From: Alphaproteobacteria bacterium HGW-Alphaproteobacteria-1
GTDB lineage: Bacteria > Pseudomonadota > Alphaproteobacteria > Rhodobacterales > Rhodobacteraceae
Reading direction: 5' to 3'
Assembly: GCA_002842985.1 (NCBI GenBank)
Contig: PHEQ01000003.1
Span: 283,356-347,355 of the forward strand
DNA: 64,000 nucleotides
The position numbers and the translations under genes were made by a program. Numbering within the stretch: position 1 is the first letter of the stretch; the number at the start of each line of letters is the position of its first letter. The notes under the pieces were generated by a model. It saw only the letters and a list, made by a program, of their open reading frames with translations, made no database searches and was not told where the DNA came from. Positions 30,862 through 41,016 of this stretch are shown here, piece by piece.

Positions 30862-31527
30862 TCACTTTTCTGCAATATCCGCCGTGACCCCGCGTGCGCG
30901 CAGAGCGGTGGAGGAAATGTCCGTCATCGGCACGTTGACAAAGCACCAGGCAGGCGCGCGCGCCGCCCCGAGCGCGTGGCTCTGTCCGGTCGCCAGCCGT
31001 GCCCCGCCATAGACCCGCGCCGCCACCGAGAGCCGCGCCGATATCCGCTGACCGGGCCGCGCCAGCACGCCCACCGGCACGCTTTGCATGATCACACGCC
31101 AGTCCTGCCAGCGGTGCAACTGCGCCAGGTTGTCCGCCCCCATCAGCCACACGAACCGCCGCCCCGGGCAGATACGGCGAAGCGCCGCCAGTGTCTCGGC
31201 GGTGAACCGCGTGCCTGCGTGCATCTCGAAATCCGTGACCGCGATGCGCGGATGATCCACCAGCGCGCGCGCCGCCGCCATCCGCGCGGACAGGGGTGCG
31301 GGGCCATGCCGCTTCAGGGGGTTGCCGGGGCTGACCAGCCACCACAACCGGTCCAGCCCGAAGCGGCGCAGCGCCTCGCGGCTGATATGCAGATGTCCGG
31401 CATGGGGCGGATCGAACGAGCCGCCCAGAAGGCCGATCACCTGACCGGGTCGTGAAAAGGGCAGGCCATGGGTCATGCGCCCGTCATTGCCAGCGCGCTG
31501 CGCGGTGTAAAGCGGAAATGCACTCAA
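30862..31527 (-). CDS. nadD: Nicotinate-nucleotide adenylyltransferase
   Basis: [41 protein letters not shown]. Confidence 0.92.
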   Translation of the reverse strand: MSAFPLYTAQRAGNDGRMTHGLPFSRPGQVIGLLGGSFDPPHAGHLHISREALRRFGLDRLWWLVSPGNPLKRHGPAPLSARMAAARALVDHPRIAVTDFEMHAGTRFTAETLAALRRICPGRRFVWLMGADNLAQLHRWQDWRVIMQSVPVGVLARPGQRISARLSVAARVYGGARLATGQSHALGAARAPAWCFVNVPMTDISSTALRARGVTADIAEK

Positions 31528-32696
31528 CGGTCGGGATCGCCGATGCGCGGTGCGGGCCGGGCCTGCACCAGACGCCAGAAATTGCCTTCATCCGGTTCAA
31601 GATTGCGCGTGGCACTTCCCGGCGCGTCTCCGGTCGCGATGACGTGCGCCATGTCGCGCAACACCTCGGGATTGTTGCGGAAATAGTTGTGGCTGGAGGC
31701 CCCGGCGACCGCACTCACGTTGATGAAATCCACGTTGCGGATGCGGCCGAAGATCTCGCGCTCGGCCTCGCCCAGTTGTTCGAACGAGATCCGCCCGAAC
31801 CGTGTCCCGGCCAGCAGCACCTGCGCAAGGCCCAGCGCGCTGTCGCCTGGGTTGATATAGACGGTGATGCGGCCGAAGGCAGGGCCGAACCGCTCGGCAA
31901 TGAGCCGCTGACGCACCACCGAGAAATCCAGATCGGGCGCGGCAAGAATCAGGTTCTCGACCTTCAGGCGCTGGCGCGGATCATCCCCGCCTGCCCGCGC
32001 CTCGATCACCAGCTCGCGCAGCGCGGTCGTGACCACATCGCTGCCCCGGCTATGGGCGACGATATGGATATCGTTGAGCCCCGGCACCCCGGCAAGGATG
32101 CGCAGCGTCTCCTTGAGATGAAACACCGAGAACTCGCCGCTTTCGCGATCCTTGAAATAGCCGAAGGCGCCGGGATTTCCCGCAGGCCAGCCAAAGGCCA
32201 CGGGCACCGTGCGCGCGCCGCTTGCCTGCCAGAGCCGGGCAAGCGTCGCCATCGTGTCGTCGAACTGGCTGTTGTAGCCGTGAACATAAAGCAGGATGTC
32301 GCGCCGACCGTTCTGGCGCAACGCCTCGGCAAGGCTGGCACGCATCTTTGCGCGCGCGGCCTCGTAGCTGCGCGCCTGTCCGGGGTCGGTAACGGGCCTG
32401 CCGCCCTGCATGGTAAAAAGCAGCGGCGTGGCCGGAAAGCGCACCTCGTCGCGCGCAGCTTGCAGGCGCGGGCGCCCCTCGTCATTGTCGATCCGGGCCG
32501 TGCCAAAGCTCATCGCCGCATCGCGCCGAACGCTGAAGCGCAGCCTGTCCGGTTCGTCGCGCTCGATCACGCGGTTGCTCACGAAGAAGAAGTCCGGCGC
32601 GGCGGGCGCGTCGAGCACGGGCAGGCTGCGGACCCCGCCACAGGCGGCCAGCGTGAGCGCCAGCAAAAGCGCGAGAAAGGCCACGAGAGGGCGCAT
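31524..32696 (-). CDS. Alpha/beta hydrolase lipoprotein (DUF900-like)
   Basis: Lipobox [42 protein letters not shown]. Confidence 0.82.
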   Translation of the reverse strand: MRPLVAFLALLLALTLAACGGVRSLPVLDAPAAPDFFFVSNRVIERDEPDRLRFSVRRDAAMSFGTARIDNDEGRPRLQAARDEVRFPATPLLFTMQGGRPVTDPGQARSYEAARAKMRASLAEALRQNGRRDILLYVHGYNSQFDDTMATLARLWQASGARTVPVAFGWPAGNPGAFGYFKDRESGEFSVFHLKETLRILAGVPGLNDIHIVAHSRGSDVVTTALRELVIEARAGGDDPRQRLKVENLILAAPDLDFSVVRQRLIAERFGPAFGRITVYINPGDSALGLAQVLLAGTRFGRISFEQLGEAEREIFGRIRNVDFINVSAVAGASSHNYFRNNPEVLRDMAHVIATGDAPGSATRNLEPDEGNFWRLVQARPAPRIGDPDR

Positions 32697-32842
32697 CTTG
32701 GCTCCGCGTTCCGGTTGCTGCCAGTATGACGCCGAAGCCGCGCGCGGCAATGGCCAATGTCTTGCATCAGAGCGATTTCCCGCGCAGATGTTCACGTCTT
32801 GTTAGTGTGTTGCGTGCAACCTCCGTCAGCAGCAGACCACAA

Positions 32843-34669
32843 ATGGGGCAGGCCGTGGCTTTGACGGATGACAGCAGCGGGGATGGGGCGCAGGCGCTTT
32901 TCCGGCGCATCGTTGCGGGCGCTCAGGATGGTATCGTGGTGCAGGACATGGCCGCGCGCATCGAATGGGCAAACCCGGCCTGCGAACGGCTCTATGGCTG
33001 GCCTCTGGATCAGATGCGGGGGCGAAAACCGCAGGAATTCATCCTCCCGCCCGAGGCGCGGCCACCCGAGGCAGAGATCGCCGGTTTCCGCTACGATCCC
33101 GGGAGCGCGCTCTTTGGCCACTATCAGCTCAGCCGCCACATGCGCCGTGACGGCACGACCTTCTGGAACCAGCAGAGCTTTGCGCTTCTCGATCTTGGCG
33201 CGGGTGGGCAGAAGGTGGTGATCACCTGCCGCGACGTGACCGATCAGGTCTCGACCGAACAGGCGTTGCGGCAGGTGCAAGTCGATCTGCGCCATGCGGC
33301 CCATCACGACGATCTCACGGGCCTCGCCAACCGCAAGAAGCTGGCCGAGTATCTGGCCTCGTCGCCGGTGCGCGCGGCGATGGCGCGTGGCGCGCTCGGC
33401 GTTCTGGTCATCGACATCGACAAGTTCAAGGAGATCAACGATTCGCTGGGCCATCGGGCGGGGGACCGGACGCTGGCCCATGTCGCCGCCCTGCTGGCGC
33501 GCTTGGCGGGGCCGCGCGATCTTGCCTGCCGCACCGGAGGCGATGAATTTCTGCTCGTGTGTGACGCACCAGGGGGTGAGGAGGGCTTGAAGGCGCGTGC
33601 CGAGGCGGTGCTGCGCGCGCTGGATCGACCGCTTCTCTGGCGCGACCACTCCATCCCCATCGGCGCTTCGATCGGGGCCTGTCTGGCCACCGGCCCCGCC
33701 ACAACCGGCGAAGAGATGATCCAGCACGCCGATACCGCGCTCTACGCAGCCAAGGCGCGCGGCCGCGGCCGCGTGATGCACTACACCGCCGATCTGGGAC
33801 AGGCACAGCGCGCGCGCCAGACGCTCGCCCGCGACCTGCGCGAGGCGGTCGCCTGCGATCAGTTCGAGATCCACCTCCAGCCGCAGCTTTGCCTGACTTC
33901 CGGGCGCATCCGCGGCTGCGAGGCGCTCATCCGCTGGCGCCATCCCCGCCGGGGCCTGCTCGCCCCGGCGGCCTTTCTGGAGGCGGCCGACGGCCTCGGC
34001 CTGCTGGCCGAGATCGATTATCTTTCGATGACAATGGCGCTCGACGCGCTCCGGAGTTTGATCGAGGCGGGTTTTGGCCACCTCACCATGTCGATCAACG
34101 TCTCGGCGGCGATCCTTGCGGATATCAACTATCCCGGCCTGCTCGACTGGGCCCTGCAATCGCGCGGCCTGCGCCCCGATCAGATCTGTGTCGAGGTGCT
34201 GGAAACCACGATCCTCGATGGCTCCGGCGCGGATATGGTCAGCGCGGTTGCGCGGCTCAAGCGGCTCGGCGTGCGCGTGGCGCTCGATGATTTCGGCACC
34301 GGCTACGCGGGGCTGGCGCATATGGCCAGCTTCGAGGTGGACGCAATAAAGCTCGACCGCTCGATGATCGCCCGGCTCGACCATGACCCGCGCAACCGCG
34401 TGATCGTGCGCGCCATTATCCGGCTCTGCCGCCTTCTGGACATGAGCGTGGTCGCCGAAGGGGTCGAGACCGCAGACCAGCTTGCCATTCTGCGCCGCGC
34501 CCACTGTCCGGTCATTCAGGGCTTCGGCCTCGCACGCCCCATGCCGCTCGATGTGCTCATCGACTGGCTCGGCGCCAACGATCCGCTGCCGGCCACGGCC
34601 CCGTTCGGCGCAGCACTCGGTGCCCCCGCCACCCCGGAGCCCTCCCGCATTATCGGCCATGCGCGCTGA
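32843..34669 (+). CDS. PAS-GGDEF-EAL cyclic-di-GMP signalling protein
   Basis: PAS region GIVVQDMAARIEWANPACERLYG; intact CRTGGDEFLLV; EAL as CEALIRWRHP. Confidence 0.93.
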   Translation: MGQAVALTDDSSGDGAQALFRRIVAGAQDGIVVQDMAARIEWANPACERLYGWPLDQMRGRKPQEFILPPEARPPEAEIAGFRYDPGSALFGHYQLSRHMRRDGTTFWNQQSFALLDLGAGGQKVVITCRDVTDQVSTEQALRQVQVDLRHAAHHDDLTGLANRKKLAEYLASSPVRAAMARGALGVLVIDIDKFKEINDSLGHRAGDRTLAHVAALLARLAGPRDLACRTGGDEFLLVCDAPGGEEGLKARAEAVLRALDRPLLWRDHSIPIGASIGACLATGPATTGEEMIQHADTALYAAKARGRGRVMHYTADLGQAQRARQTLARDLREAVACDQFEIHLQPQLCLTSGRIRGCEALIRWRHPRRGLLAPAAFLEAADGLGLLAEIDYLSMTMALDALRSLIEAGFGHLTMSINVSAAILADINYPGLLDWALQSRGLRPDQICVEVLETTILDGSGADMVSAVARLKRLGVRVALDDFGTGYAGLAHMASFEVDAIKLDRSMIARLDHDPRNRVIVRAIIRLCRLLDMSVVAEGVETADQLAILRRAHCPVIQGFGLARPMPLDVLIDWLGANDPLPATAPFGAALGAPATPEPSRIIGHAR

Positions 34670-34740
34670 CCATTGCCCCCGGCCCGCGCGCCCGCTATCA
34701 CCACGGGCGATCACGAAATCCCCGACGGAGAGGCAGTCCC

Positions 34741-36396
34741 ATGGCGTCCTATCAATATGTCTACAACATGCAAGGGGTCTCAAAGACCTATCCGGGCGGC
34801 AAGAAATGCTTTGAAAACATTCACCTGAGCTTTCTGCCCGGCGTCAAGATCGGCGTTGTGGGCGTCAACGGCTCGGGCAAGTCCACGCTGATGCGCATCA
34901 TGGCCGGGATCGACACCGATTTCACCGGCGAGGCACGCGCGGCGCAGGGCGCGCGCGTGGGCTATCTCCCGCAAGAGCCGCAACTTGACGAAAGCCTGAC
35001 CGTGCGAGGCAACGTGATGCTGGGCGTGGCCGAAAAACAGGCCAAGCTCGACCGCTTCAACGAACTGGCGATGAATTACAGCGACGAGACCGCCGACGAG
35101 ATGGCGCGGCTTCAGGATGAGATCGACAGCGAAAATCTGTGGGATCTCGACAGCCGGATCGACGTCGCCATGGAGGCGCTTCGCTGCCCGCCCGATGACG
35201 CGCAGGTCGCCAGCCTGTCGGGCGGCGAGCGACGCCGCGTCGCGCTGTGCAGGCTGCTGCTCGAGGCCCCCGACATGCTGCTTCTGGATGAGCCGACCAA
35301 CCACCTCGACGCCGAGACCATCGCCTGGCTTCAGCAGCACCTCATCGAATACAAGGGCACGATCCTCATCGTCACCCATGACCGCTACTTCCTCGATGAC
35401 ATCACCGGCTGGATTCTCGAACTCGATCGCGGCCGCGGCATCCCCTACGAGGGCAACTATTCCGCCTGGCTGGAACAGAAGGCCAAACGCCTCGCGCAGG
35501 AAGCGCGCGAGGACAAATCGCGGCAAAAGACGCTGGAACGGGAACTGGAGTGGATCCGCCAGGGGGCCAAGGCGCGGCAAGCCAAGCAGAAGGCCCGGAT
35601 CAACGCCTATGAGGATCTGGCCGGTAAATCCGAGCGCGAGAAAATCGCCCGCGCCCAGATCGTCATTCCCAACGGTCCGCGCCTTGGCTCCAAGGTGATC
35701 GAGATCGAGGGGCTGAAAAAGGCCATGGGTGACAAGCTCCTGATCGAGGATCTGAGCTTTTCGCTGCCGCCGGGCGGTATCGTGGGCGTGATCGGCCCCA
35801 ACGGCGCGGGCAAATCGACGCTCTTCAAGATGCTGACGGGGCAGGAAAAGCCCGATGCCGGCACCATCGACTACGGTGACACGGTGCAGCTTTCCTATGT
35901 CGACCAGTCCCGTGATGACCTCAAGCCCGATGACACCGTGTGGGAGGCGATTTCCGGCGGGGCCGAGATCATCCAGCTGGGCGATGCCCAGATGAACTCC
36001 CGCGCCTATTGCGGCGCGTTCAACTTCAAGGGCGGCGACCAGCAGAAAAAGGTCTCGCTGCTCTCGGGTGGAGAGCGCAACCGCGTCCATATGGCGCGGC
36101 TCCTGAAAGAGGGCGGTAACGTGCTGCTGCTTGACGAGCCCACCAACGATCTCGACGTTGAAACCCTCCGCGCGCTAGAGGATGCGCTCACGGACTTCGC
36201 CGGCTGCGCCGTGGTCATCTCCCACGACCGCTTTTTCCTCGACCGCATCTGCACGCATATCCTGGCCTTCGAAGGCGAGGCGCATGTGGAGTGGTTCGAG
36301 GGTGATTTCTCGGCCTATGAAGAAGACAAGAAGCGTCGTCTGGGCCCGGATGCGCTGGAGCCGAAGCGGGTGAAGTACAAGAAGTTTTCCAGATAA
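34741..36396 (+). CDS. ettA: Energy-dependent translational throttle protein EttA (ABC-F)
   Basis: Two ABC cassettes (GVNGSGKST, GPNGAGKST), MASYQYVYNMQGVSKTYPGGKKCFENIHLSFLPGVKIGVVG. Confidence 0.95.
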   Translation: MASYQYVYNMQGVSKTYPGGKKCFENIHLSFLPGVKIGVVGVNGSGKSTLMRIMAGIDTDFTGEARAAQGARVGYLPQEPQLDESLTVRGNVMLGVAEKQAKLDRFNELAMNYSDETADEMARLQDEIDSENLWDLDSRIDVAMEALRCPPDDAQVASLSGGERRRVALCRLLLEAPDMLLLDEPTNHLDAETIAWLQQHLIEYKGTILIVTHDRYFLDDITGWILELDRGRGIPYEGNYSAWLEQKAKRLAQEAREDKSRQKTLERELEWIRQGAKARQAKQKARINAYEDLAGKSEREKIARAQIVIPNGPRLGSKVIEIEGLKKAMGDKLLIEDLSFSLPPGGIVGVIGPNGAGKSTLFKMLTGQEKPDAGTIDYGDTVQLSYVDQSRDDLKPDDTVWEAISGGAEIIQLGDAQMNSRAYCGAFNFKGGDQQKKVSLLSGGERNRVHMARLLKEGGNVLLLDEPTNDLDVETLRALEDALTDFAGCAVVISHDRFFLDRICTHILAFEGEAHVEWFEGDFSAYEEDKKRRLGPDALEPKRVKYKKFSR

Positions 36397-36397
36397 T

Positions 36398-36463
36398 CGT
36401 CATCCTCGACGTGATCGGGGATCTCTTGTCCATGGAGATCCTTGGGTCAGGCCCGAGATTGAC
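36398..36463. repeat. Decayed alphaproteobacterial-type intergenic palindrome
   Basis: CGTCATCCTCGACGTGATCGGGGATCTCTTGTCCATGGAGATCCTTGGGTCAGGCCCGAGATTGAC; GGATCTC/GAGATCC core with imperfect outer arms. Confidence 0.5.
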
Positions 36464-36555
36464 CGCCAGAAACGGGTGAGGACCGCCCGTAACCGGGACG
36501 CAAGGCCCGCCGCGCGGTCATCATGCCTCAATCACGGCTCTGGTGCGATCCGCTC

Positions 36556-37458
36556 TCACGTGCCGACATGTGCCACGCGCGCCTTCGGGAATTGCGCGAC
36601 AAGCCGCGCCAGTTGCGCCGCATCAGGCATCAGGCAGGCCGCAGTCGAGAGGGCATCGGCCACCGCCGCGCGCGGCGCGGCAATCGAGACGCGCGCCCAT
36701 GGCGCGGCGCCGTCCGCGCCGTCCGGTGACAGGATATGGCCCTGCCGTCCGTCCCGGTCCATGACGGTGCCGAAGAGGCCCGAGGTGGCCAGCGCCTCGT
36801 CGCCGAGGCTGAGGCGCGGGCCGTCCTCGATCCGGACCGGCCAGCCCGCGCCGATGGCGGCGATTTCACCGGTGTCGATGAGGCCAAGCACCAGCCCTTC
36901 GGCGCGCAGCATCGCCGCGACGCGATCGGCGACATAGCCCTGCGCGACCCCGTTGAGCGTGAGCGCCATGCCCGGCCCGAGCGTGATCGCGGCGGGCGTC
37001 ACCGACACCCGTTGCCAGCCGACATACGCGCGCGCGCGCGCGATCTGCGCGGCATCGGCGGGCTGTCCCCTGGCATGGGCATGCGCCAGCGTGGCCCAGA
37101 GCGGCTGCACCGTCGGATCGAAGCGTCCGCCACTGGCGCGGTGGACAGCGTTGCAAAGGCTGAGGATTTCGAGCATCTCGGGCGGCGGCGCGTCAAGCCG
37201 CCCCGCTGCGTTGAGCCGCACCAGGGCCGAGTCGATCCGGTGTAGGCTGAAGAGGCGCTCGAGCCGTTCGATTTCGGCCAGTGCCAGAGCGGCGAGCCGC
37301 GCGCCCTCGGGGTGGCGCAGATGCAGCGTGATGGCGGCCCCCATGGCCTGACCGCGATGCACCGACAGCGGCGCAGCCTCGGCGCGGTGCGCGGCGAGCG
37401 CCACCGGCAAGGCGGCGCAGATGGTAAGAAAGCGGCGGCGGGTCTGCATGGCGGTCAT
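36556..37458 (-). CDS. nosX: NosX, FAD:protein FMN transferase (ApbE family)
   Basis: MQTRRRFLTICAALPVALAAH Tat-like signal; ApbE features; end of the nos operon. Confidence 0.88.
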   Translation of the reverse strand: MTAMQTRRRFLTICAALPVALAAHRAEAAPLSVHRGQAMGAAITLHLRHPEGARLAALALAEIERLERLFSLHRIDSALVRLNAAGRLDAPPPEMLEILSLCNAVHRASGGRFDPTVQPLWATLAHAHARGQPADAAQIARARAYVGWQRVSVTPAAITLGPGMALTLNGVAQGYVADRVAAMLRAEGLVLGLIDTGEIAAIGAGWPVRIEDGPRLSLGDEALATSGLFGTVMDRDGRQGHILSPDGADGAAPWARVSIAAPRAAVADALSTAACLMPDAAQLARLVAQFPKARVAHVGT

Positions 37459-38015
37459 CCTTCGGGAGGGGTCAGCGCGTTAAGGCGGCGGCGGAAATCG
37501 TCGGTATCGGCGGGGCTATCGTGCGCGGCACCGACCGGCGCGAGCAGCGCGGCATCGGGAATATCGGTCAAGGCCAGAACCCTGCCGCCATGGCGCGCGG
37601 CAAAGTCCCGCGCGGCGGCGGCATCGGCAAAGGGCACCGCCTCGGGCGCGCCCATGCCGCCCACCCGGTCCGAGCCGATCACGTAATGCGCCGCCCCGGC
37701 GGCGATCCAGTTATCCGCGCCCATCTCGTCCCAGTTTGGCGCCGCGCCCAGATCGTTGACATAGATGGCGGCGATGATGTGGCTTTGCTCGGGCATCCGC
37801 GCATAGGCCAGCGCATCGCGCACCTGGCTGAAGAACAGCGGAAAGGGCAGCCCGTCAAGATGCACCTGCGCCTTGGGGCCGGGATGCTCGATCAGGTCCA
37901 TCTGGCAGAAATGGCCAACCGCCTCGGCGGTCAGCTGCACCGGCGGCGGGGCCTCAGTTCGATCTTCCTTGCAGGCGGCCAGCGCGAGAAGGGCGATAAG
38001 GGCAAGGCGGATCAT
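37455..38015 (-). CDS. nosL: NosL copper chaperone lipoprotein
   Basis: MIRLALIALLALAACKEDRTEAPPPVQLTAEAVGHFCQMDLIEHPGPKAQ. Confidence 0.93.
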   Translation of the reverse strand: MIRLALIALLALAACKEDRTEAPPPVQLTAEAVGHFCQMDLIEHPGPKAQVHLDGLPFPLFFSQVRDALAYARMPEQSHIIAAIYVNDLGAAPNWDEMGADNWIAAGAAHYVIGSDRVGGMGAPEAVPFADAAAARDFAARHGGRVLALTDIPDAALLAPVGAAHDSPADTDDFRRRLNALTPPEG

Positions 38016-38833
38016 GGCGTGACCTTTCGAAAGGCGGCAAGCGCAAGGCCAAGCGCGGCTAGCGGCCAGAGCATGAGCGAGGCCAGCGCCGCGCCCGGCG
38101 GGATCGCGTTGGCCGCCCCGGCAAGGCCCGCGGCGGCGGCACCGGCCTCGGACGCGGCAAGGTTGTAAAGGCGGAAAGCATCCGCCGGATTGGCCAGTAG
38201 CGCCACGGGAAAGACATCGGTGGTGAACCAGCCGCCATTATCGGCCACCAGCGCCGCCAGCAGCCCCAGATCCCAAAGCACGATCACCCCGAGCCACAGC
38301 CCGATCGCCAGCCCCGCCGCCCCCGAAGGTCGCCGCGCCAGCGCAGAGAGCGCATAGCCCGCGCCGAGAAACACCGCGCCCAGCACCACAGAGGACCATG
38401 TCAGCCGCCAGAGCGCGGGCAGCCCCGCCACCGCGCGCGCATCCCAAACCCAGATCGCCAGCGCGGCAAGGCCGTAGCCCGCGCCGACCGCCAGCGCCAG
38501 CACCGCCAGATGCGCGAGGAGCTTGCCCAGAAGCACCTCGGCGCGGCTGAGCGGATATGTGAGCAGCAAGGGCAGCGTGCCGCGCTCGGTCTCGCCTGCG
38601 ATGGCGTCGAAACTCATCAGTAGCGCCACAAGCGGCACCAGATAGACCCCGAGCGAGGTGAGCGAGGCCACCGTCACCGACAGCCGGTCCACCCCCACCG
38701 TGCCCGACGGAGCAGAGCCCGCGGCGGCCAGCACGATGGAAAACACCGCCATCATCGCCACCGACACCGCCACCCATCGGTTGCGCAGGCTGATGCGGAA
38801 TTCGGTCTGCGCCATGGAAAGAACCCGGATCAT
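38012..38833 (-). CDS. nosY: NosY ABC transporter permease
   Basis: MIRVLSMAQTEFRISLRNRWVAVSVAMMAVFS; multi-TM; follows nosF. Confidence 0.92.
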   Translation of the reverse strand: MIRVLSMAQTEFRISLRNRWVAVSVAMMAVFSIVLAAAGSAPSGTVGVDRLSVTVASLTSLGVYLVPLVALLMSFDAIAGETERGTLPLLLTYPLSRAEVLLGKLLAHLAVLALAVGAGYGLAALAIWVWDARAVAGLPALWRLTWSSVVLGAVFLGAGYALSALARRPSGAAGLAIGLWLGVIVLWDLGLLAALVADNGGWFTTDVFPVALLANPADAFRLYNLAASEAGAAAAGLAGAANAIPPGAALASLMLWPLAALGLALAAFRKVTP

Positions 38834-39717
38834 CGCGCGGCCCCCTTGCTGAAATGGCTGTAGAGGTCTTCAAGGCTGGGCGGGTGCATCTCGATATCCT
38901 CAAGGCATTCGGTCTGCGCACTCAGGCGGCGCAAAAGGCCCATCTTCTCGTCCTGCCGACAGCGATAGGTGATGCGGTTGCCCACGAGTTCGCCCCCCGG
39001 CACCGCATCGAGGATGGCCGCGCGCGCGCCGTTGACGGCGGTCAATTCCACCGTCACCGGCAGATCGGCGACGCGGCGCAGCGCGCCGAGGCTGCCCTCG
39101 GCCATGAGCCGCCCGCGGGCGAGGATCACCATCCGGTCGGTGCGCGCCTCAACCTCGGTCAGGGCGTGGCTAGACAACAGGATCGCCGCGCCTTCGGCAG
39201 CAAGCTCCTCCAGAATGGTGTAGAAGCCGCGCCGCGATACCGGATCGAGGCCCGAAGTCGGCTCGTCCAGCACCATCAGGCGCGGGCGCCCGATGAGGGC
39301 TTGCGCCAGCCCGACGCGCTGTCGCATCCCCTTGGAATAGGTGCCGATCCGCCGGTCCGCGGCGTCCGAAAGGCCCACGCGGTCCAAGAGCGCACCCGCC
39401 TGTGCCGCCGGTTGTCCGCGCAGGCGCAGGTAATGGGCGATGGTCTCGCGCCCCGTCAGTGCGGGGTGAAAGGCCGCGCTTTCGGGCAGATAGGCCACGC
39501 CCGCGCGCGCCGTGCCCGATCCGGGCCGCGCGCCCAGAACCTCGACCGTGCCGCCGTCATGCGGGATGAGGCCCAGCACGATCTTCATCAGCGTGGATTT
39601 GCCCGCGCCGTTATGGCCCAGAAGCGCCACCCGCTCGCCGGGGGCGACGCTGAGCGAGACATCTTCCAGCGCGGTCGCGCCGTCGAAACGCTTAGTGAGA
39701 TGCGAGAGGGTCAGCAT
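38830..39717 (-). CDS. nosF: NosF ABC transporter ATPase
   Basis: MLTLSHLTKRFDGATALEDVSLSVAPGERVALLGHNGAGKSTLMK. Confidence 0.93.
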   Translation of the reverse strand: MLTLSHLTKRFDGATALEDVSLSVAPGERVALLGHNGAGKSTLMKIVLGLIPHDGGTVEVLGARPGSGTARAGVAYLPESAAFHPALTGRETIAHYLRLRGQPAAQAGALLDRVGLSDAADRRIGTYSKGMRQRVGLAQALIGRPRLMVLDEPTSGLDPVSRRGFYTILEELAAEGAAILLSSHALTEVEARTDRMVILARGRLMAEGSLGALRRVADLPVTVELTAVNGARAAILDAVPGGELVGNRITYRCRQDEKMGLLRRLSAQTECLEDIEMHPPSLEDLYSHFSKGAAR

Positions 39718-41014
39718 CGTCTCTCCTTCGGTTGCGGGCCTCGGCCACGGCGCGCGCCTCGTCGGACAGGACTGCGCCGGGCACGGCGATCTCGACCGGG
39801 CGCATCATCGGGTGGCTGTCCACCACGCCGCCGGGCAGCACGGCGGGAAACGCCGCCTGCGACCAGCGCAGAAGCTGCACCACCGGCGCGCCCAGAAGCA
39901 GCTTGGCGGCGGGTTGCGACCACAGGATATGGTCCATGAGGTCGTTGGGCCGGAACGGGCCGTCGGCAAGGCCGTCGCCATCAAGATCAAAGGCGGGATG
40001 GTCGGACCAGAAATTGCCGCGCCCGTCGAGGCTCCATTCCACGTCGCGCGTACCCACGTATTTGACCTGCGTGCGGTTGCCGACAAAGGCGTTGCCGGTG
40101 ATGGCGTTGCGCTCGGACCCGGCGGTAAAGTGAATCCCGATCTCGCACCCCTCGAAACGGTTGCCGGCGATCAGGTTCTTGTGCGCGTTGTAGATGAAGG
40201 TGCATTTCTCATGTGTGCCGCCGCGCACCAGATTGCCGGTCACATCGGCACTGTTGGCATAATTGAGCATGAGGCCATGGGTGCGGTCGCCAAGCGAGAG
40301 ATTGTCGCGCACGGTGATCCGGTCCGAGAACATCAGCGCATAGCCCAGCGTGTTGCCGATGCTGATATTGCCGCTGATCTCGGTATCGTTGGTATACATG
40401 AAATGTATGGCAAAGCGCAGGTCGCGGAAGATGTTGTCGCGAAAGATGTTGTGCTTTGAGGCGTTGGAAAAGATGCCGTCGCGGCCAAGGCGGATATCGT
40501 TGCCTTCCACCACTGCGCCGGGGGCATTCCAGACATAGATGCCGTTGCCCCGGTCATTGACGCGGTGAAAATCGCTGCCGATCACGGTGTTGCCGCGCAC
40601 CACCGCGTCGCGCGCGCCGTGAATGTCGATGCCGTGCAGATTGCCGGTGAGGTGATTGCCCTCGACACGGGCGCGGCTCGCCCCCTTGAGCAGGCGGATA
40701 CCGGAATCGATCGTCGCGCCGTCCTGTCCCGAGCCGGAAATCATCAGCCCCCGCAGGATCACATCGGGCGCGGTCACGGTGATGACCGAGCCCTGGCCGG
40801 TGCCGACGATCGAAGCGCCGGTCTCGCCCTCAAGCGTCATGGGGCGGTCGAGGGTCACCGGGCCGTCATGGCGGCCCGGTGCAAGGATCAGATGCGCGCC
40901 GGGTTCGGCGCGCCCAAGCATGTCCTGCAACGCCCCCACCGGCACACGCTCCTGCGCCGCCGCCCAGAGGGGCAGCACCGCGAGAAACAGCAGGGTGAGG
41001 GCGCGCAGGATCAT
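39692..41014 (-). CDS. nosD: NosD periplasmic copper-processing protein
   Basis: MILRALTLLFLAVLPLWAAAQERVPVGALQDMLG; parallel beta-helix-like repeats; between nosZ and nosF. Confidence 0.93.
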   Translation of the reverse strand: MILRALTLLFLAVLPLWAAAQERVPVGALQDMLGRAEPGAHLILAPGRHDGPVTLDRPMTLEGETGASIVGTGQGSVITVTAPDVILRGLMISGSGQDGATIDSGIRLLKGASRARVEGNHLTGNLHGIDIHGARDAVVRGNTVIGSDFHRVNDRGNGIYVWNAPGAVVEGNDIRLGRDGIFSNASKHNIFRDNIFRDLRFAIHFMYTNDTEISGNISIGNTLGYALMFSDRITVRDNLSLGDRTHGLMLNYANSADVTGNLVRGGTHEKCTFIYNAHKNLIAGNRFEGCEIGIHFTAGSERNAITGNAFVGNRTQVKYVGTRDVEWSLDGRGNFWSDHPAFDLDGDGLADGPFRPNDLMDHILWSQPAAKLLLGAPVVQLLRWSQAAFPAVLPGGVVDSHPMMRPVEIAVPGAVLSDEARAVAEARNRRRDDADPLASH

Positions 41015-41016
41015 GA

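Noticed and set aside
32843-34669. Possibility of an enzymatically dead GGDEF or EAL domain
   Set aside because: GGDEF and EAL signature residues both appear intact in the translation.
37029-37042. (CG)n run GCGCGCGCGCGCG within nosX
   Set aside because: Short coding-sequence dinucleotide run in a GC-rich genome; no evidence of phase variation.
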